From Myxococcales bacterium (GTDB lineage Bacteria > Myxococcota_A > Bradymonadia > UBA7976 > UBA1532), in NCBI GenBank assembly GCA_020633465.1, contig JACKDN010000005.1, positions 310,001 through 374,000 on the forward strand: 64,000 nucleotides of DNA, written 5' to 3'. A program made the position numbers and the translations under genes. Below, piece after piece: positions 16,165 to 26,872 of the stretch (position 1 is its first letter; every line of letters begins with the position of its first letter). The notes beneath the pieces were generated by a model. It had not been told where the DNA came from, did no database searches, and saw only the letters and a program-made list of their open reading frames with translations.

Positions 16165-16446
16165 CTACCAATAGGTCGCGCGCACGCGGCAGTCGCCGCG
16201 GACGCGGCACAGGCACGCGATGCGGAAGCCCTCGGGGTCGTCGAGGCGGGCCAGCAGGGCGGCCTCGGCGGGCTCGATGGGCGCGACGTCGCCCTCGACC
16301 AGCAGGCGGCAGGCGACGCAGACGCCGCGGCCGCGGCAGCTGTAGCCGATCGGGCGGCCGGCGCGCAGGACGGCGGCCAGCAGCGTCGTGCCCTCGCGCA
16401 CCACCAGCGACCCGCCGTCGGGCAGGAAGGTCACGACGGGGGGCAC
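16165..16446 (-). CDS. 2Fe-2S ferredoxin
   Basis: The protein has 93 residues. The cluster ligands are Cys37, Cys43, Cys46 and Cys78 (C-x5-C-x2-C, then IACLC), the adrenodoxin/FdxB-like spacing rather than the plant C-x4-C. YSCRGRGVCVACRL and RIACLCRVRGDC are the binding segments. The protein would carry electrons in the cytoplasm; no partner oxidoreductase is adjacent. The start overlaps the end of the metallophosphoesterase gene by 16 bases, so the two are probably cotranscribed. Confidence 0.88.
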   Translation of the reverse strand: MPPVVTFLPDGGSLVVREGTTLLAAVLRAGRPIGYSCRGRGVCVACRLLVEGDVAPIEPAEAALLARLDDPEGFRIACLCRVRGDCRVRATYW

Positions 16447-17555
16447 GACGTCTCGCGCGTGATCTCGAAGGTGTCGAAGGGGCCCGGCGGCAGCACGTTG
16501 CCCGCGCGGGTGCGCACCGCGCGGCCCCGCAGCACACCGCCCTGCACCTCGATCTCGACGTAGTGGTGGGCCCCGCTGAACACCCGGCTGGCGGCGTCAT
16601 CGGCGTCGGCGACCGCGGGATCGACGTCCCGGGCGAGGCCGGGCACGGGCACGGTGAAGGTGGCCGCGCCGCCGGTGACGACGTAGGTGGTGCCCTCGGC
16701 GGCGTCGACGCAGCGCCGCGCCTCGCCCACGCCCACCGACGGGCAGAAGCGCTCGTAGTCGTGGTCGTGCCCGCTGAGCACCAGCGCCACGCGGTGGCGG
16801 TCGAGGATGGGCACCATCCGCGCGTTGTGCCCGCGCTCGTCGCTGCCGTGGTTGCCGCGCGACCACACCGGGCGGTGCATCACCACGATCTCGAAGGGCG
16901 CGTCCGACGCGGTGAGCAGGTCGTCGAGGCGCCGGTGCAGATCGGGCACGAACGCCTCGGGCACCTCGGCGTCGATCATCGCCAGGAACACCGGCCCCAC
17001 CCGCCAGCCCCAGGCCGGCCCGTGCCCCACGCCGTGCGCGTCGAACCACGGCCCCTTGTCGTGGTTGCCGCGCACCGCCAGCATCGGCGGCCAGGGCGGC
17101 AGGCTGCGCAGGTAGTTGCGCCACTCGCGCGGCGCGTCGCCGTCCTTCACCAGATCGCCCGTGTTGACGAGGAAGGCCGGGTCGCGCGCGAGCGCCTCCT
17201 CGAGCATCGGCCGCCAGTACACCGAGGGGCCCAGGCCGTCGACGGACGCGCGCCCGTCGCCCAGCACCACGAAGCGCAGGGGCGCACAGGGATCCGTCGA
17301 CGGCGGGGTGATGCGGAGGTCGACGTCGCCCACCCGCACGGCGTGCGGCCCGGCCTCGGCGAGACGCAGGTAGCCCGCCTCGCCGAACGGCCGCCCGTCC
17401 ACCTCGGCCGTCGCGCCGCCCAGCCAGCGCACCACCCACCCCCCGTCCGGGTGGGGCAGCGCGCGCACGCCGAGCGGGTTGGGCGGCGGCACCGGCGCCT
17501 CGGGGCAGCCGGTCAGCGAGAGCAGCAGCGACAACGGGAGCAGGGCGCGGCGCAT
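16431..17555 (-). CDS. metallophosphoesterase lipoprotein
   Basis: The protein has 374 residues. The N-terminus MRRALLPLSLLLSLTGC is a lipoprotein signal with lipobox LTGC, then a proline-rich linker. The calcineurin-like metal motifs are VVLGDGR (normally G-D-x-H; here the His is Arg), NTGDLVKDG, VRGNHDKG, VVMHRPVWSRGNHG and LVLSGHDHDYER. The spacing resembles purple acid phosphatase-like enzymes. It would hydrolyse phosphoesters outside the cytoplasmic membrane; the substrate is unknown. A beta-rich segment of about 80 residues precedes the catalytic domain, as in purple acid phosphatases. Confidence 0.87.
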   Translation of the reverse strand: MRRALLPLSLLLSLTGCPEAPVPPPNPLGVRALPHPDGGWVVRWLGGATAEVDGRPFGEAGYLRLAEAGPHAVRVGDVDLRITPPSTDPCAPLRFVVLGDGRASVDGLGPSVYWRPMLEEALARDPAFLVNTGDLVKDGDAPREWRNYLRSLPPWPPMLAVRGNHDKGPWFDAHGVGHGPAWGWRVGPVFLAMIDAEVPEAFVPDLHRRLDDLLTASDAPFEIVVMHRPVWSRGNHGSDERGHNARMVPILDRHRVALVLSGHDHDYERFCPSVGVGEARRCVDAAEGTTYVVTGGAATFTVPVPGLARDVDPAVADADDAASRVFSGAHHYVEIEVQGGVLRGRAVRTRAGNVLPPGPFDTFEITRETSCPPS

Positions 17556-17625
17556 CGCGCCACTCTACCCGGCGCGGCCCCGCGACGCGACGCGCCCAAC
17601 GGTCCCACCCGCCCCCACCTTCTGC

Positions 17626-17631
17626 TATCTT
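17626..17631 (+). promoter_or_regulatory. extended -10-like TGC-TATCTT, leaderless start
   Basis: TATCTT preceded by TGC (extended -10 form) ends 6 bases before the flippase ATG at 17638. There is no Shine-Dalgarno sequence, so the mRNA probably begins at the start codon. Confidence 0.4.
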
Positions 17632-17637
17632 CCGCCG

Positions 17638-19221
17638 ATGCCGAAGCCCCCCGAGCCCAACGCCGCCGCGACCGCCGGCCGCGGCTTCATCGTCATCACC
17701 GTCGCCAAGCTGTGGTTCATGCTGGGCGGCGCGCTGATCACCTTCGGCCTGCCCTTCATCTTCGGCAGCCGCCTCTACGGCCCCGGCGCCGACGGCAAGG
17801 CCCTGTACGGCCAGTACGTCGACCTCAACAACACCCTCAGCATCCTCAGCATGGTGATGGTGACCGGCGTGATGCAGTCGGTGGCCAAGTTCGTCAGCCA
17901 GACGCCCGAGCGCGCCGGCGGCGTCGTCCGCCAGGCCCGCACGATGATGCTGGTGGTGGGCGCCCTCGTCGGGGGCGGCTTCGTCGCCGCGTCCCCGTGG
18001 ATCGCCGAGGCGCGCCACAACCCGGATCTGGTCGACGGGTACCGCGCGGCCGGCGTCATCCTCTTCTGCTACGGCGTCTACACCGTCTTCATCGGCACGC
18101 TGAACGGCCGCAAGGAGTTCTTCCGGCAGGCCCTGTTCGACATCGGCTTCACCAGCATGAAGGCGGTGCTCGTCCTCGGCGCCGCCGCCCTGGGCCTGGG
18201 TGTCATCGGCGCCTTCGGCGGCTTCGCCACCGCCGCCCTGCTGATCATGCTGCTCGCGGCGTGGCGGGTCGGCCGCGGCGTCGGCGACGGCCCGCCGGAC
18301 CGCGCCCTGTACGCCTTCGCCGCGCAGGTGATGCTCTACACCCTCGTGTTCAACGTGGTCTTCAAGCTTGACGTCCTGCTGTTCAAGCCGGCCGCCGTCG
18401 ACCTGTACGCCCCCGTCGCCGACTGGATGCCGCAGGGCGGCGCCCTGCTCGACTGGATGCGCGCGCGCGCCGTCGAGGCCAGCGCCGACGGCCTGCTGGG
18501 CGTCTACGGCCTGGCCCTGAACGTCAGCCGCCTGCCCTGGCAGGCCACCATCGCCATCACCTTCGTCGTCTTCCCGATGGTGAGCGAGGCCACCTTCGCC
18601 GCCGATCGCGACCGCACCCTGCTCTACATCCGCCAGACCCTGCGCTACTCGATGATGCTCATCGGGGCCGCCGCCGTGGTGCTCACCGCCGTGCCCCAGG
18701 CGGTCATCGGCCTGTTGCCCGCGGGCTTCGCCGACGGCGTCGTCGCCCTCGCCTGGCTGGCCCCGGCCTACTTCTGCTTCAGCCTGTTCAACGTGGTGAA
18801 CACCCTGCTGATGTCGGCTGGGCGGGCCACCGCGGCCCTGATCATCGGCGTCGTCACCGTCGGCCTCGCCGCCGCGCTCTACTCGACCCTGCTGCCCGGC
18901 GCGGACAGCGGCGTCGATCTGCTGGCCCGCACCGGCCAGTGCACGCTGGCGGCCTTCGTCGTCGGGCTGGCCATCGGCAGCGCCGTCCTCTGGCGGCACT
19001 ACGGCCCGCCCTTCCCACTGGGCACCAGCGTCCGCGTGCTGAGCATCGGCGCGGTCATGGTGGTGGCCGGCCGCGCGCTGCCCACCCTGGGCAAGATCGG
19101 CAACCTCGCGGTGGCGGTCGCCATGGGCCTGGCCTTCCTCGCCGCCCTGGTGATCACCCGCGAGTTCGGCGCCGAGGACAAGGAGCGGCTGATGCGCGTC
19201 CTGGGACGGAAGAAGAAGTGA
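17638..19221 (+). CDS. MOP-superfamily polysaccharide/lipid flippase
   Basis: The protein has 527 residues. About 12-14 hydrophobic segments run through its length, for example AKLWFMLGGALITFGLPFIF, ALLIMLLAAW and LAWLAPAYFCFSLFNVVNTLL. The arrangement is that of Wzx/MurJ-like oligosaccharide flippases of the inner membrane, which move undecaprenyl- or lipid-linked sugars to the periplasm. A soluble-looking insert (VAPDWMPQGGALLDWMRARAVE region, read in parts) lies mid-protein. The preceding TATCTT supports the ATG at 17638 over the longer open frame. The stop overlaps the GTG of the next lipoprotein (GTGA). Which polymer it handles is unknown; no glycosyltransferases are adjacent. Confidence 0.8.
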   Translation: MPKPPEPNAAATAGRGFIVITVAKLWFMLGGALITFGLPFIFGSRLYGPGADGKALYGQYVDLNNTLSILSMVMVTGVMQSVAKFVSQTPERAGGVVRQARTMMLVVGALVGGGFVAASPWIAEARHNPDLVDGYRAAGVILFCYGVYTVFIGTLNGRKEFFRQALFDIGFTSMKAVLVLGAAALGLGVIGAFGGFATAALLIMLLAAWRVGRGVGDGPPDRALYAFAAQVMLYTLVFNVVFKLDVLLFKPAAVDLYAPVADWMPQGGALLDWMRARAVEASADGLLGVYGLALNVSRLPWQATIAITFVVFPMVSEATFAADRDRTLLYIRQTLRYSMMLIGAAAVVLTAVPQAVIGLLPAGFADGVVALAWLAPAYFCFSLFNVVNTLLMSAGRATAALIIGVVTVGLAAALYSTLLPGADSGVDLLARTGQCTLAAFVVGLAIGSAVLWRHYGPPFPLGTSVRVLSIGAVMVVAGRALPTLGKIGNLAVAVAMGLAFLAALVITREFGAEDKERLMRVLGRKKK

Positions 19222-19652
19222 GGCGCCTCGCCCTGACCGCCCTGCTGCTGGTCGGCGGCGTGCTCGGCGGCTGCGGCGCCGGCGCCGGCCGCGAGGCCCT
19301 GCAGGACGCCGTGCGCACCTTCAACAGCCAGGTGCGCTGGGCCCGCTGGGGCGGCGCCGCGCAGTTCGTCGCGCCCGACCTGCGCGCCGAGTGGCTGGCC
19401 TCGCGCACCGCCCACGGCAGCGCCCTGCGCATCACCGACCTTCAGGTGCACCAGGTGAACCTCGAGGGCGACGGCACCGAGGCCACGGTGATGGTGGGCA
19501 TCAACTGGTACATGCTGCCGACGATGAACGTGCAGTTCACCGCCTGGAAGCAGAGCTGGAAGCTGCTCGAGGGGCACTGGACGATGACCGAGGAGGTGCC
19601 GGTGAAGGCCGACGCCCCCAAGCCCGAGGTGCCCGTTCAGGCCTGGCCCTGA
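19218..19652 (+). CDS. small lipoprotein coupled to the flippase
   Basis: The GTG start at 19218 overlaps the flippase stop and gives 144 residues. A lipoprotein signal ends in VLGGC. The body has about 110 residues with alternating beta-strand character (ATVMVGINWYMLP, VQFTAWKQSWKLL, HWTMTEEVPV). It may be an NTF2/SnoaL-like small fold, but I recognise no family. Tight coupling suggests a role linked to the flippase or simple co-expression. The end overlaps the convergent phosphoesterase gene by 16 bases. Confidence 0.7.
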   Translation: MRRLALTALLLVGGVLGGCGAGAGREALQDAVRTFNSQVRWARWGGAAQFVAPDLRAEWLASRTAHGSALRITDLQVHQVNLEGDGTEATVMVGINWYMLPTMNVQFTAWKQSWKLLEGHWTMTEEVPVKADAPKPEVPVQAWP

Positions 19653-20836
19653 TCGGGCTCGAGCACGGCCCGCAGCGTGATGCGCGCGATCTCGGCCCGC
19701 ACCTTCAGCCGCATCGGCGGCCCCCAGTAGCCCGTCCCCGGGTGCACGTAGATCCAGGTGTCCGGCGCGTGCTGGTGCAGGCCCACGACGTAGGGCTGCA
19801 CCATCGCCACGACGATCGATCCGAAGGGCCACATCTGGCCGCCGTGCGTGTGCCCGCACAGCACCACGTTCAGCCCCAGCGACGCCGCCTCGTCGATGAC
19901 CTTGGGCTGGTGCGCCAGCAGCAGCGAGGGCCGAGTCGGGTCTCGCCCGTGCGCCGCCTTCTGCAGGTCGTGCCCGTGATCGCCGCCGAAGCCCTTCGAG
20001 CGCCAGTCGTCGACGCCCAGCACGTCCAGCGGCGCGCCGTCGTGCTCCACGGTGATCCGCTCGTTGCGCAGCACGGTGATGCCCAGCCGCCGCAGCTCGG
20101 CGATCCAGGCGTCGGCCCCGCTGTAGTACTCGTGGTTGCCGGTGACGAAGTAGGTACCGTGCCGGCTCTTCAGCCCGCCCAGCGGCGCGACGTGGTCGCG
20201 CAGCCGCGCCACCGATCCGTCCACCAGATCGCCGGTGATCGCCACCAGATCGACGTCCAACGCGTTCACGCGCTCGACCAGCTGCCGCGTGAACGGCGCC
20301 CCGATGATCGGGCCGACGTGGATGTCGGTCAGCTGCGCGATGGTGAAGCCGTCCAGCGCCGGGGGCAGGCCGCGCACCGGCACCTCGATGTCGCGCAGCG
20401 TGGGCGGATCGGCGCAGGTCTTCACCCCCACCGCGCCCGCGCCGGTCGCGCCGAACGCGGTCACCGCGGCGGCGCCCCGCGCGAGCGCCAGCCGCCGCCC
20501 GGGATCGCGCGGCGCCTCGTCGCGCCCCCAGCGCAGCAGCGCCCAGCGCACGGCGTCGACCACCACCGTGATCGGCAGCAGCAGCACCACCATGCCCATC
20601 CAGCCGTAGGCCGCCAGCGCCACCCACTCGCCGACCGCGCGCGGCAGCATCCGGCTGACGACGGCGCCGCCCAGCATCACCGCGCCGGCGCCGACGAACA
20701 GCGCCAGCCCGAGGCGGCGCCGGCGGCGGTCGGTGAAGACGTCGCGCACCAGGCGGCGGTACAGGTAGGCGTGGGTGCCGACGATCAGCAGGGCGAAGAC
20801 GGTCAGGAACACGGCGACGCGCAACCACTGGGGCAT
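19637..20836 (-). CDS. membrane-anchored metallophosphoesterase (YaeI/LpxG-like)
   Basis: The protein has 399 residues. Three hydrophobic segments in the first 95 residues and a small one near 125-140 anchor it. The catalytic domain has TIAQLTDIHVG, AITGDLVDGS, FVTGNHEYYSG, LLAHQP and LCGHTHGGQMWP, all metal ligands present. This is the pattern of YaeI-type phosphodiesterases and of LpxG-like enzymes that cleave UDP-diacylglucosamine. Lipid A synthesis is possible but not proven. It stands alone, convergent with the flippase operon. Confidence 0.88.
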   Translation of the reverse strand: MPQWLRVAVFLTVFALLIVGTHAYLYRRLVRDVFTDRRRRRLGLALFVGAGAVMLGGAVVSRMLPRAVGEWVALAAYGWMGMVVLLLPITVVVDAVRWALLRWGRDEAPRDPGRRLALARGAAAVTAFGATGAGAVGVKTCADPPTLRDIEVPVRGLPPALDGFTIAQLTDIHVGPIIGAPFTRQLVERVNALDVDLVAITGDLVDGSVARLRDHVAPLGGLKSRHGTYFVTGNHEYYSGADAWIAELRRLGITVLRNERITVEHDGAPLDVLGVDDWRSKGFGGDHGHDLQKAAHGRDPTRPSLLLAHQPKVIDEAASLGLNVVLCGHTHGGQMWPFGSIVVAMVQPYVVGLHQHAPDTWIYVHPGTGYWGPPMRLKVRAEIARITLRAVLEPDQGQA

Positions 20837-20894
20837 GGGCAGGTCCTCGGGTGGGCACGCTGCCCGCGATCAGGGTTCGGGGGAGTGAGAGTCC

Positions 20895-22193
20895 TCAGCG
20901 GAAGGTGAGGTCGCCGCCGGCGCCGCCCGCGGCCGCGGCGCGCACCGCGTAGTCGCTGGCGAGGTCGATCACCCGCACGCCGTCGAGCACCCCGATCGCG
21001 ACGAACCGGCCGTCGCGGCTGATGGCGCCGCTGCGGGGCGTCTCGCCCTCGGCCAGTAGATCGCGCAGCTCGCGGGTCTTGCTGTCGTCGCGCAGGTGGA
21101 CGATCCGGCCGGTGCCGACCGGCGCGCCGCAGACGTCCACGTCCAGCACCACGGCCCAGTTGCCCGCGCGGTCGACGTGGGCGCGGTGCGTGGTGTCGCC
21201 GGTGGCCACGGTCAGCGTCTCGTCCTCGATCGTGTCGCGCCAGGTCGTCTCGAGCGCCGCGCGGCCGCGCACGCCGCCTGGGCAGCTGGCGAAGGACTGG
21301 ACCTCCACCAGCACCGCGTCGGTGTCCTCGAGCCGCGCCGACCGCTGCCGGTCGAAGGGCACGGTGGGCAGGGTCAGCGACGCCTCGAAGCGCGGATCGC
21401 CCACGTCCACCAGGCGGGCGGAGGCCCCCTGCTCGATCAGCACCCGCCGGCGGTAGGTGGCGAGCAGCGTGCCCTCGCCCAGATCGCGCGGCGCGCCCGA
21501 CACGCCGTCGGCGTAGAACACCTTCGCCGCCGGCGCCGCCACCTGGTACACCGCGCCCGCGGCGTCGGGCCCGACGGCCTGGGCGGCGCTGCCGGGCAAC
21601 GCCACCGGATCGGCGCCGAGGGCCCACACCGAGGTCCCCTGCGCCGTCTCGAACAGCACGGTCTCGGGGCCGGGGAAGGCCAGCACCTCGAAGCCGGGCA
21701 CCTCGCCCACGACGTTGCCGCCGTCGTCGTACACCCGCACGACGTCCATGCCGTCCTCGGCGCGGCGCGCCCGCACCGCCACCTTGCCGCCGTCGGGCGA
21801 CAGCCGCGGCGGGCGGTCGGCGGTCAGCCGCCACTCGGGGTACGCCTCGATGACGATGCCGGCGGCCAGGTCGTAGAGCATCAGCGGCGTGCCCTCGGCG
21901 TCGGGCACGCACAGCACGCGCCCGCCCTCGTCGTCGGGCACCGGGCGCGCGCCCGGGCAGATCACGCGGGCCTCGGTGCCCGCGGCGCTGGCGGCGAACC
22001 CGTCCTGGCCCACGCGAAAGAACAGCAGCGTCGCGTCGCCGGCGCCCGGCGGCGGCGGACCCCCTCCGCCGCCGACCAGCGCGTCCGCCTCGCCCCCCGG
22101 CGGCGGCGGGCGCAGCCGACCGTCGTCCTCGGTCTCGCCCGCGGCGCAGGCGGCCAGCGCGGCACACAGCAGCGAAATGGAGGCGCGACGCAT
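20895..22193 (-). CDS. beta-propeller-like lipoprotein
   Basis: I took the ATG at 22193 (432 residues), because MRRASISLLCAALAAC is a lipoprotein signal with lipobox LAAC; the open frame upstream has no signal. A Pro/Gly-rich linker (PPPPGG and GGGGGPPPP stretches) follows, then repeated short blocks of the TolB/WD40 kind (RPPRLSPDGGKVAVRA, GRVLCVPDAEG, GAISRDGRFVAIGVLDGVRVIDLA). It is probably an envelope-attached propeller of unknown binding partner. The large palindrome lies upstream of its start. Confidence 0.7.
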   Translation of the reverse strand: MRRASISLLCAALAACAAGETEDDGRLRPPPPGGEADALVGGGGGPPPPGAGDATLLFFRVGQDGFAASAAGTEARVICPGARPVPDDEGGRVLCVPDAEGTPLMLYDLAAGIVIEAYPEWRLTADRPPRLSPDGGKVAVRARRAEDGMDVVRVYDDGGNVVGEVPGFEVLAFPGPETVLFETAQGTSVWALGADPVALPGSAAQAVGPDAAGAVYQVAAPAAKVFYADGVSGAPRDLGEGTLLATYRRRVLIEQGASARLVDVGDPRFEASLTLPTVPFDRQRSARLEDTDAVLVEVQSFASCPGGVRGRAALETTWRDTIEDETLTVATGDTTHRAHVDRAGNWAVVLDVDVCGAPVGTGRIVHLRDDSKTRELRDLLAEGETPRSGAISRDGRFVAIGVLDGVRVIDLASDYAVRAAAAGGAGGDLTFR

Positions 22194-22244
22194 CGCAGGC
22201 AGGTTGGCAGCCGGCGCGGGGCGGATCAAGCCGACGCGCGGCCT

Positions 22245-22430
22245 CACAGGGTCAGCAGGAATAGGACGCCGTCGCGAGCGGGCCGGGGCGCCTGCTGGGC
22301 AAGGCGCGGGGTGCACAACATCTGGCGGACGCACTTGCCGTGCTTCCCCAGAGGTTGTGTGCCCCGCAACGCCGCCCAGCGGGATGCACCGGTTCGCGCA
22401 GCAGGCGGCCTGTTTCTGCTGACCCTGTCA
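22245..22430. repeat. 186-base imperfect palindrome with about 80-base arms
   Basis: The left arm runs from about 22245 to 22325 and the right arm from about 22350 to 22430, around a loop of roughly 24 bases. Exact outer match: CAGGGTCAGCAG on the left and its reverse complement CTGCTGACCCTG on the right. Inner match: GCGGGGTGCACAACATCTGG against CCAGAGGTTGTGTGCCCCGC reversed, three mismatches. CGCTGGGC-like blocks match between them, with small gaps. The outer end of the right arm is the stop codon of the upstream gene. As minus-strand RNA it would form a long hairpin just after that gene. It could be a transcript stabiliser, a terminator or a small palindromic mobile element. Confidence 0.75.
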
Positions 22431-24148
22431 GGGCGCGCAGACCGTGCGGGCGACCTCGGCGCCGTCGGGCGCGCGCCAGCCGAAGCGCACCGGGCCTTCG
22501 GCGGCGCGCTTCAGCAGCAGGCGGAAGGGCGCCGCCGGCGCGCCGCCCAGGCCGCAGGGGCCCAGGCGCGGCGGATCGCCCTCGATGACCAGCGCGCCCG
22601 GCGGCTCGACGAACCACCGCGCCGCGCCGGCCTCGGCCACGCACTGCCCGTTGCGGTCGACGGCGCGCGCCTCGCCGGTGACCGTGGCGTCCTCGGCCAG
22701 CCAGGCGTCCATCGGACCGGCGCAGGCGGCGTGCAGGTCGGGGATCGGCGCGTCGAAGCAGCGGGGCGGCGCGCAGTCCAGGCGCAGCGCGTCGGGACCG
22801 ACGTCCAGCGGCCCCACCCAGCGCAGGCGCGTCGCCGCCCAGCGCAGCGCGAGCGCGTCCGGCACACCGTTGGCGGGCGACCAGGCGCCGTCGCCGTCGG
22901 TGTCGAAGAAGATCTCGCCCGGGGTGTAGCGGCCGTCGTCGTCGGCGTCGACGTAGGGCTCCTCGACGTCGTCGGCCGGGTCGAAGCCGTCGACCTCGGG
23001 CGTGAACACGCCGTCGCCGTCCACATCGTCGAAGGGCTCGGTCGACTCGACGATGCCCACCACCGTGGCCAGGGCGTCGAGGGGGCTGGGACCGATCGGC
23101 GCCACGTCGCGCGGCGGCGGCCGGCCGGGATCGACGTACACCTCGACCGCGCCGTCGGCCTCGAGCGTGCGCGGGCGGCGGTTGGTGGTGCCCGCCTCGG
23201 TCAGCACCCACGCCCGCGTCCCCTCGACCGGGGGCCCGCCGTCCGCCGTCGCTTCGAGCCGGCAGCGCACGCCCTCGGCGTCCACGCGCACGCCGCTCCG
23301 CTCGTCGAACCAGGGCCGCGGCGCGTCGCCGCCCGCGCAGGTGATCGACACCGTGTCCGCCGGCGGCCGCGTGACGACGAAGGGGCGGCTGTCCACCTCG
23401 ACCCGCTCGCCGTCCAGCAACCCCGCGTACCGCAAGACGAAAGTGCCCGGCCCGTCGCCCGCGGCGACCACGACGCTGGCCTCGCCGGTGCCGGGCTCGG
23501 TCGCGACGCGCGCCGGCGTCACCTCGACGCCCGGGGGCGCGCCGTCGGCGACGGACACCTCGATGGCGCCGCCGGTCTCGGGGCGCAGCCCACCGTCGAA
23601 CACCAGGCGCAGCTTCACGGTGACGTGATCCTCGACGCCCACGCCGCTTCGCCCGCGTGGGGCCAGGCGGCGGCCCAGATCGCCGGTGGGCGCGAACTGC
23701 TCGACGGTGAAGGGGCCCAGGGGCCGCGGCGGCACGTTCGACGCGCAGGCCCGCGCGAAGCCCGACGGGCGGGCGCACAGGATCTCGGCGCTGACCGCGG
23801 TGCGGCCCTGGTCGTCGCGGGCGAAGACGTGGGTGACGCCGAAGCCGGCGCACGCGAAGCGGAAGCGCGCCTCGCCGCCCTGCACCGCCGCCTGCGGACG
23901 ATCGCCCTCGACCAGGCGCCCCGGGCCGTCGACCACGCGCGCCTCGACGACGCTGCCCTCGGGCGCCGGGGTGCGCACGCGCAGCACGCCCTCGGCGTCG
24001 GCCTGCAGCACTGGATGCCGGCAGGGCCCGTCGAGGTCGACCACCAGCTCGCCGGTCGGTCGCACCCGCGGGACGCCGGCGTCGGCCTCGACCTCGAGCC
24101 CGCCGTCGTCGCACCCGGCCACCGCCAGCAGCAGCGCCAGCCGCCTGA

Positions 24149-24152
<4 letters not shown>
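22428..24152 (-). CDS. lipoprotein with EF-hand-like calcium loops
   Basis: The GTG start at 24152 overlaps the gpmI stop (GTGA) and yields 574 residues with lipoprotein signal VIRRLALLLAVAGC. The body is made of immunoglobulin-like beta domains (evenly spaced strands such as VTVKLRLVFDGG and GEASVVVAAGDGPGTFVLRY). Near residues 370-430 there are three EF-hand or dockerin-like loops: DDVDGDGVFTPE, VDADDDGRYTPGE and DTDGDGAWSPAN. The rest has several Cys pairs. This suggests a calcium-stabilised surface or periplasmic adhesin-like lipoprotein. The giant palindrome begins at its stop codon. Confidence 0.75.
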
Positions 24153-25795
<1,643 letters not shown>

Positions 25796-25816
25796 CGCAC
25801 ATCCTCCTCGCGCGCC

Positions 25817-25822
25817 AGTGTA
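25817..25822 (-). promoter_or_regulatory. -10-like TACACT upstream of gpmI
   Basis: TACACT on the minus strand lies 21 bases before the gpmI ATG, with AGGAGGA between. It matches 4 of 6 consensus bases. No clear -35. Confidence 0.3.
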
Positions 25823-25960
25823 GAGCACCGTGAGCGATCGGCCGTCGCGATTGAATACCGCGCGGGCGTCGCCGTCGCGCGCCGCGCTACGGGGACGAGG
25901 TTGACGGCCGCGGTGGGGCGGCCCACCCTGTCCGCTCCCCGTCGGGGCGGAGGAAATCAG

Positions 25961-26872
25961 ATGTTGGGGACGTGGGTACTGGTGGGGCTGCTCGCCGGGG
26001 GTGGCACCGGCACGCTGCAGCTGAACGTCTCGCCGAAGACGGCGACGGTCAAGGTCGACGGCAAGACCGTCAAGGGGTTCAAGAGCGGCAAGGGCTTCAG
26101 CGCGCGCGCCGGTCTGCGCACGGTCGTCGCCACGGCGCCCGGCTACAAGCCGTTGACGCGCAAGCTGGCGGTGAAGGCCGGCCAGACCACCATCGTGAAC
26201 CTGCGCCTGTCGCGATCGAGCAAGCGCGGCACGGCGGCCCCCAGCAAGCGGCCCTCGAAGAAGCGGCCCAGCGCGCGGCCGGCGAAGCCGCGCGGCAAAC
26301 CTTCCCTGCGACCCAGCAAGCGCCCGAACACGAAGAAGCCCGCCGCGCGGCCCAGCAAGCGTCCGCTGAAGCCGGCCGCGAAGGCGCCGCCGACGCCGAA
26401 GAAGCGGCCGGCGACCAAGCGGCCCCCGACCAAGCGGCCGGCCGCGAAGCCGCCGGTGAAGAAGCGCCCGTCGCGCCGCCCGGCGGCCAAACCCGCCGCG
26501 CCCGCCCCGGCCGCGCGGCCGCGCCCGGCGACCGGCGGCAGCCGCGACACCGGCAGCGTGAGCACGAAGCCCTGGGCGGTGCTCTCGTTCGTGGTGGGCG
26601 GCCTGGCCGTCACCGGCGGCGTCATCGCGGGGCTGTCGGCCAACGACGCGGCCGACGACTTCAACGCCAGCTTCGACCGCAACGAGAAGCTGCGGCTGAA
26701 GGACGACAGCGAGAACCTGGCGCTGCTGTCCAACGTGCTCTACGGGGTCGGCGCCACCGGCATGGTGCTCGGCGCGGTGCTGTGGGCGATGGATCCGGGG
26801 CCCGGCGCGCGGGCCGAGGTGGGGCCGCTGCCCGGGGGCGGGGCCTACGTGGGCGTGGGGGGGACGTGGTGA
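25961..26872 (+). CDS. PEGA-domain protein with basic linker and membrane segments
   Basis: The ATG at 25961 has GGAGG 7 bases upstream; 303 residues. A hydrophobic start (LGTWVLVGLLAGGG) leads to a PEGA domain (LQLNVSPKTATVKVDGKTV, then GLRTVVATAPGYKPLTRKLAVKAGQTTIVNLRL read in parts). Residues 85-190 are a Lys/Arg/Pro/Ala-only linker (SKRPSKKRP, KKRPATKRPPTKRP). Two membrane segments follow (WAVLSFVVGGLAVTGGVIAGL and VLYGVGATGMVLGAVLWAM). PEGA domains are thought to bind cell-surface structures. The next lipoprotein starts at its stop (TGATG). Confidence 0.75.
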   Translation: MLGTWVLVGLLAGGGTGTLQLNVSPKTATVKVDGKTVKGFKSGKGFSARAGLRTVVATAPGYKPLTRKLAVKAGQTTIVNLRLSRSSKRGTAAPSKRPSKKRPSARPAKPRGKPSLRPSKRPNTKKPAARPSKRPLKPAAKAPPTPKKRPATKRPPTKRPAAKPPVKKRPSRRPAAKPAAPAPAARPRPATGGSRDTGSVSTKPWAVLSFVVGGLAVTGGVIAGLSANDAADDFNASFDRNEKLRLKDDSENLALLSNVLYGVGATGMVLGAVLWAMDPGPGARAEVGPLPGGGAYVGVGGTW

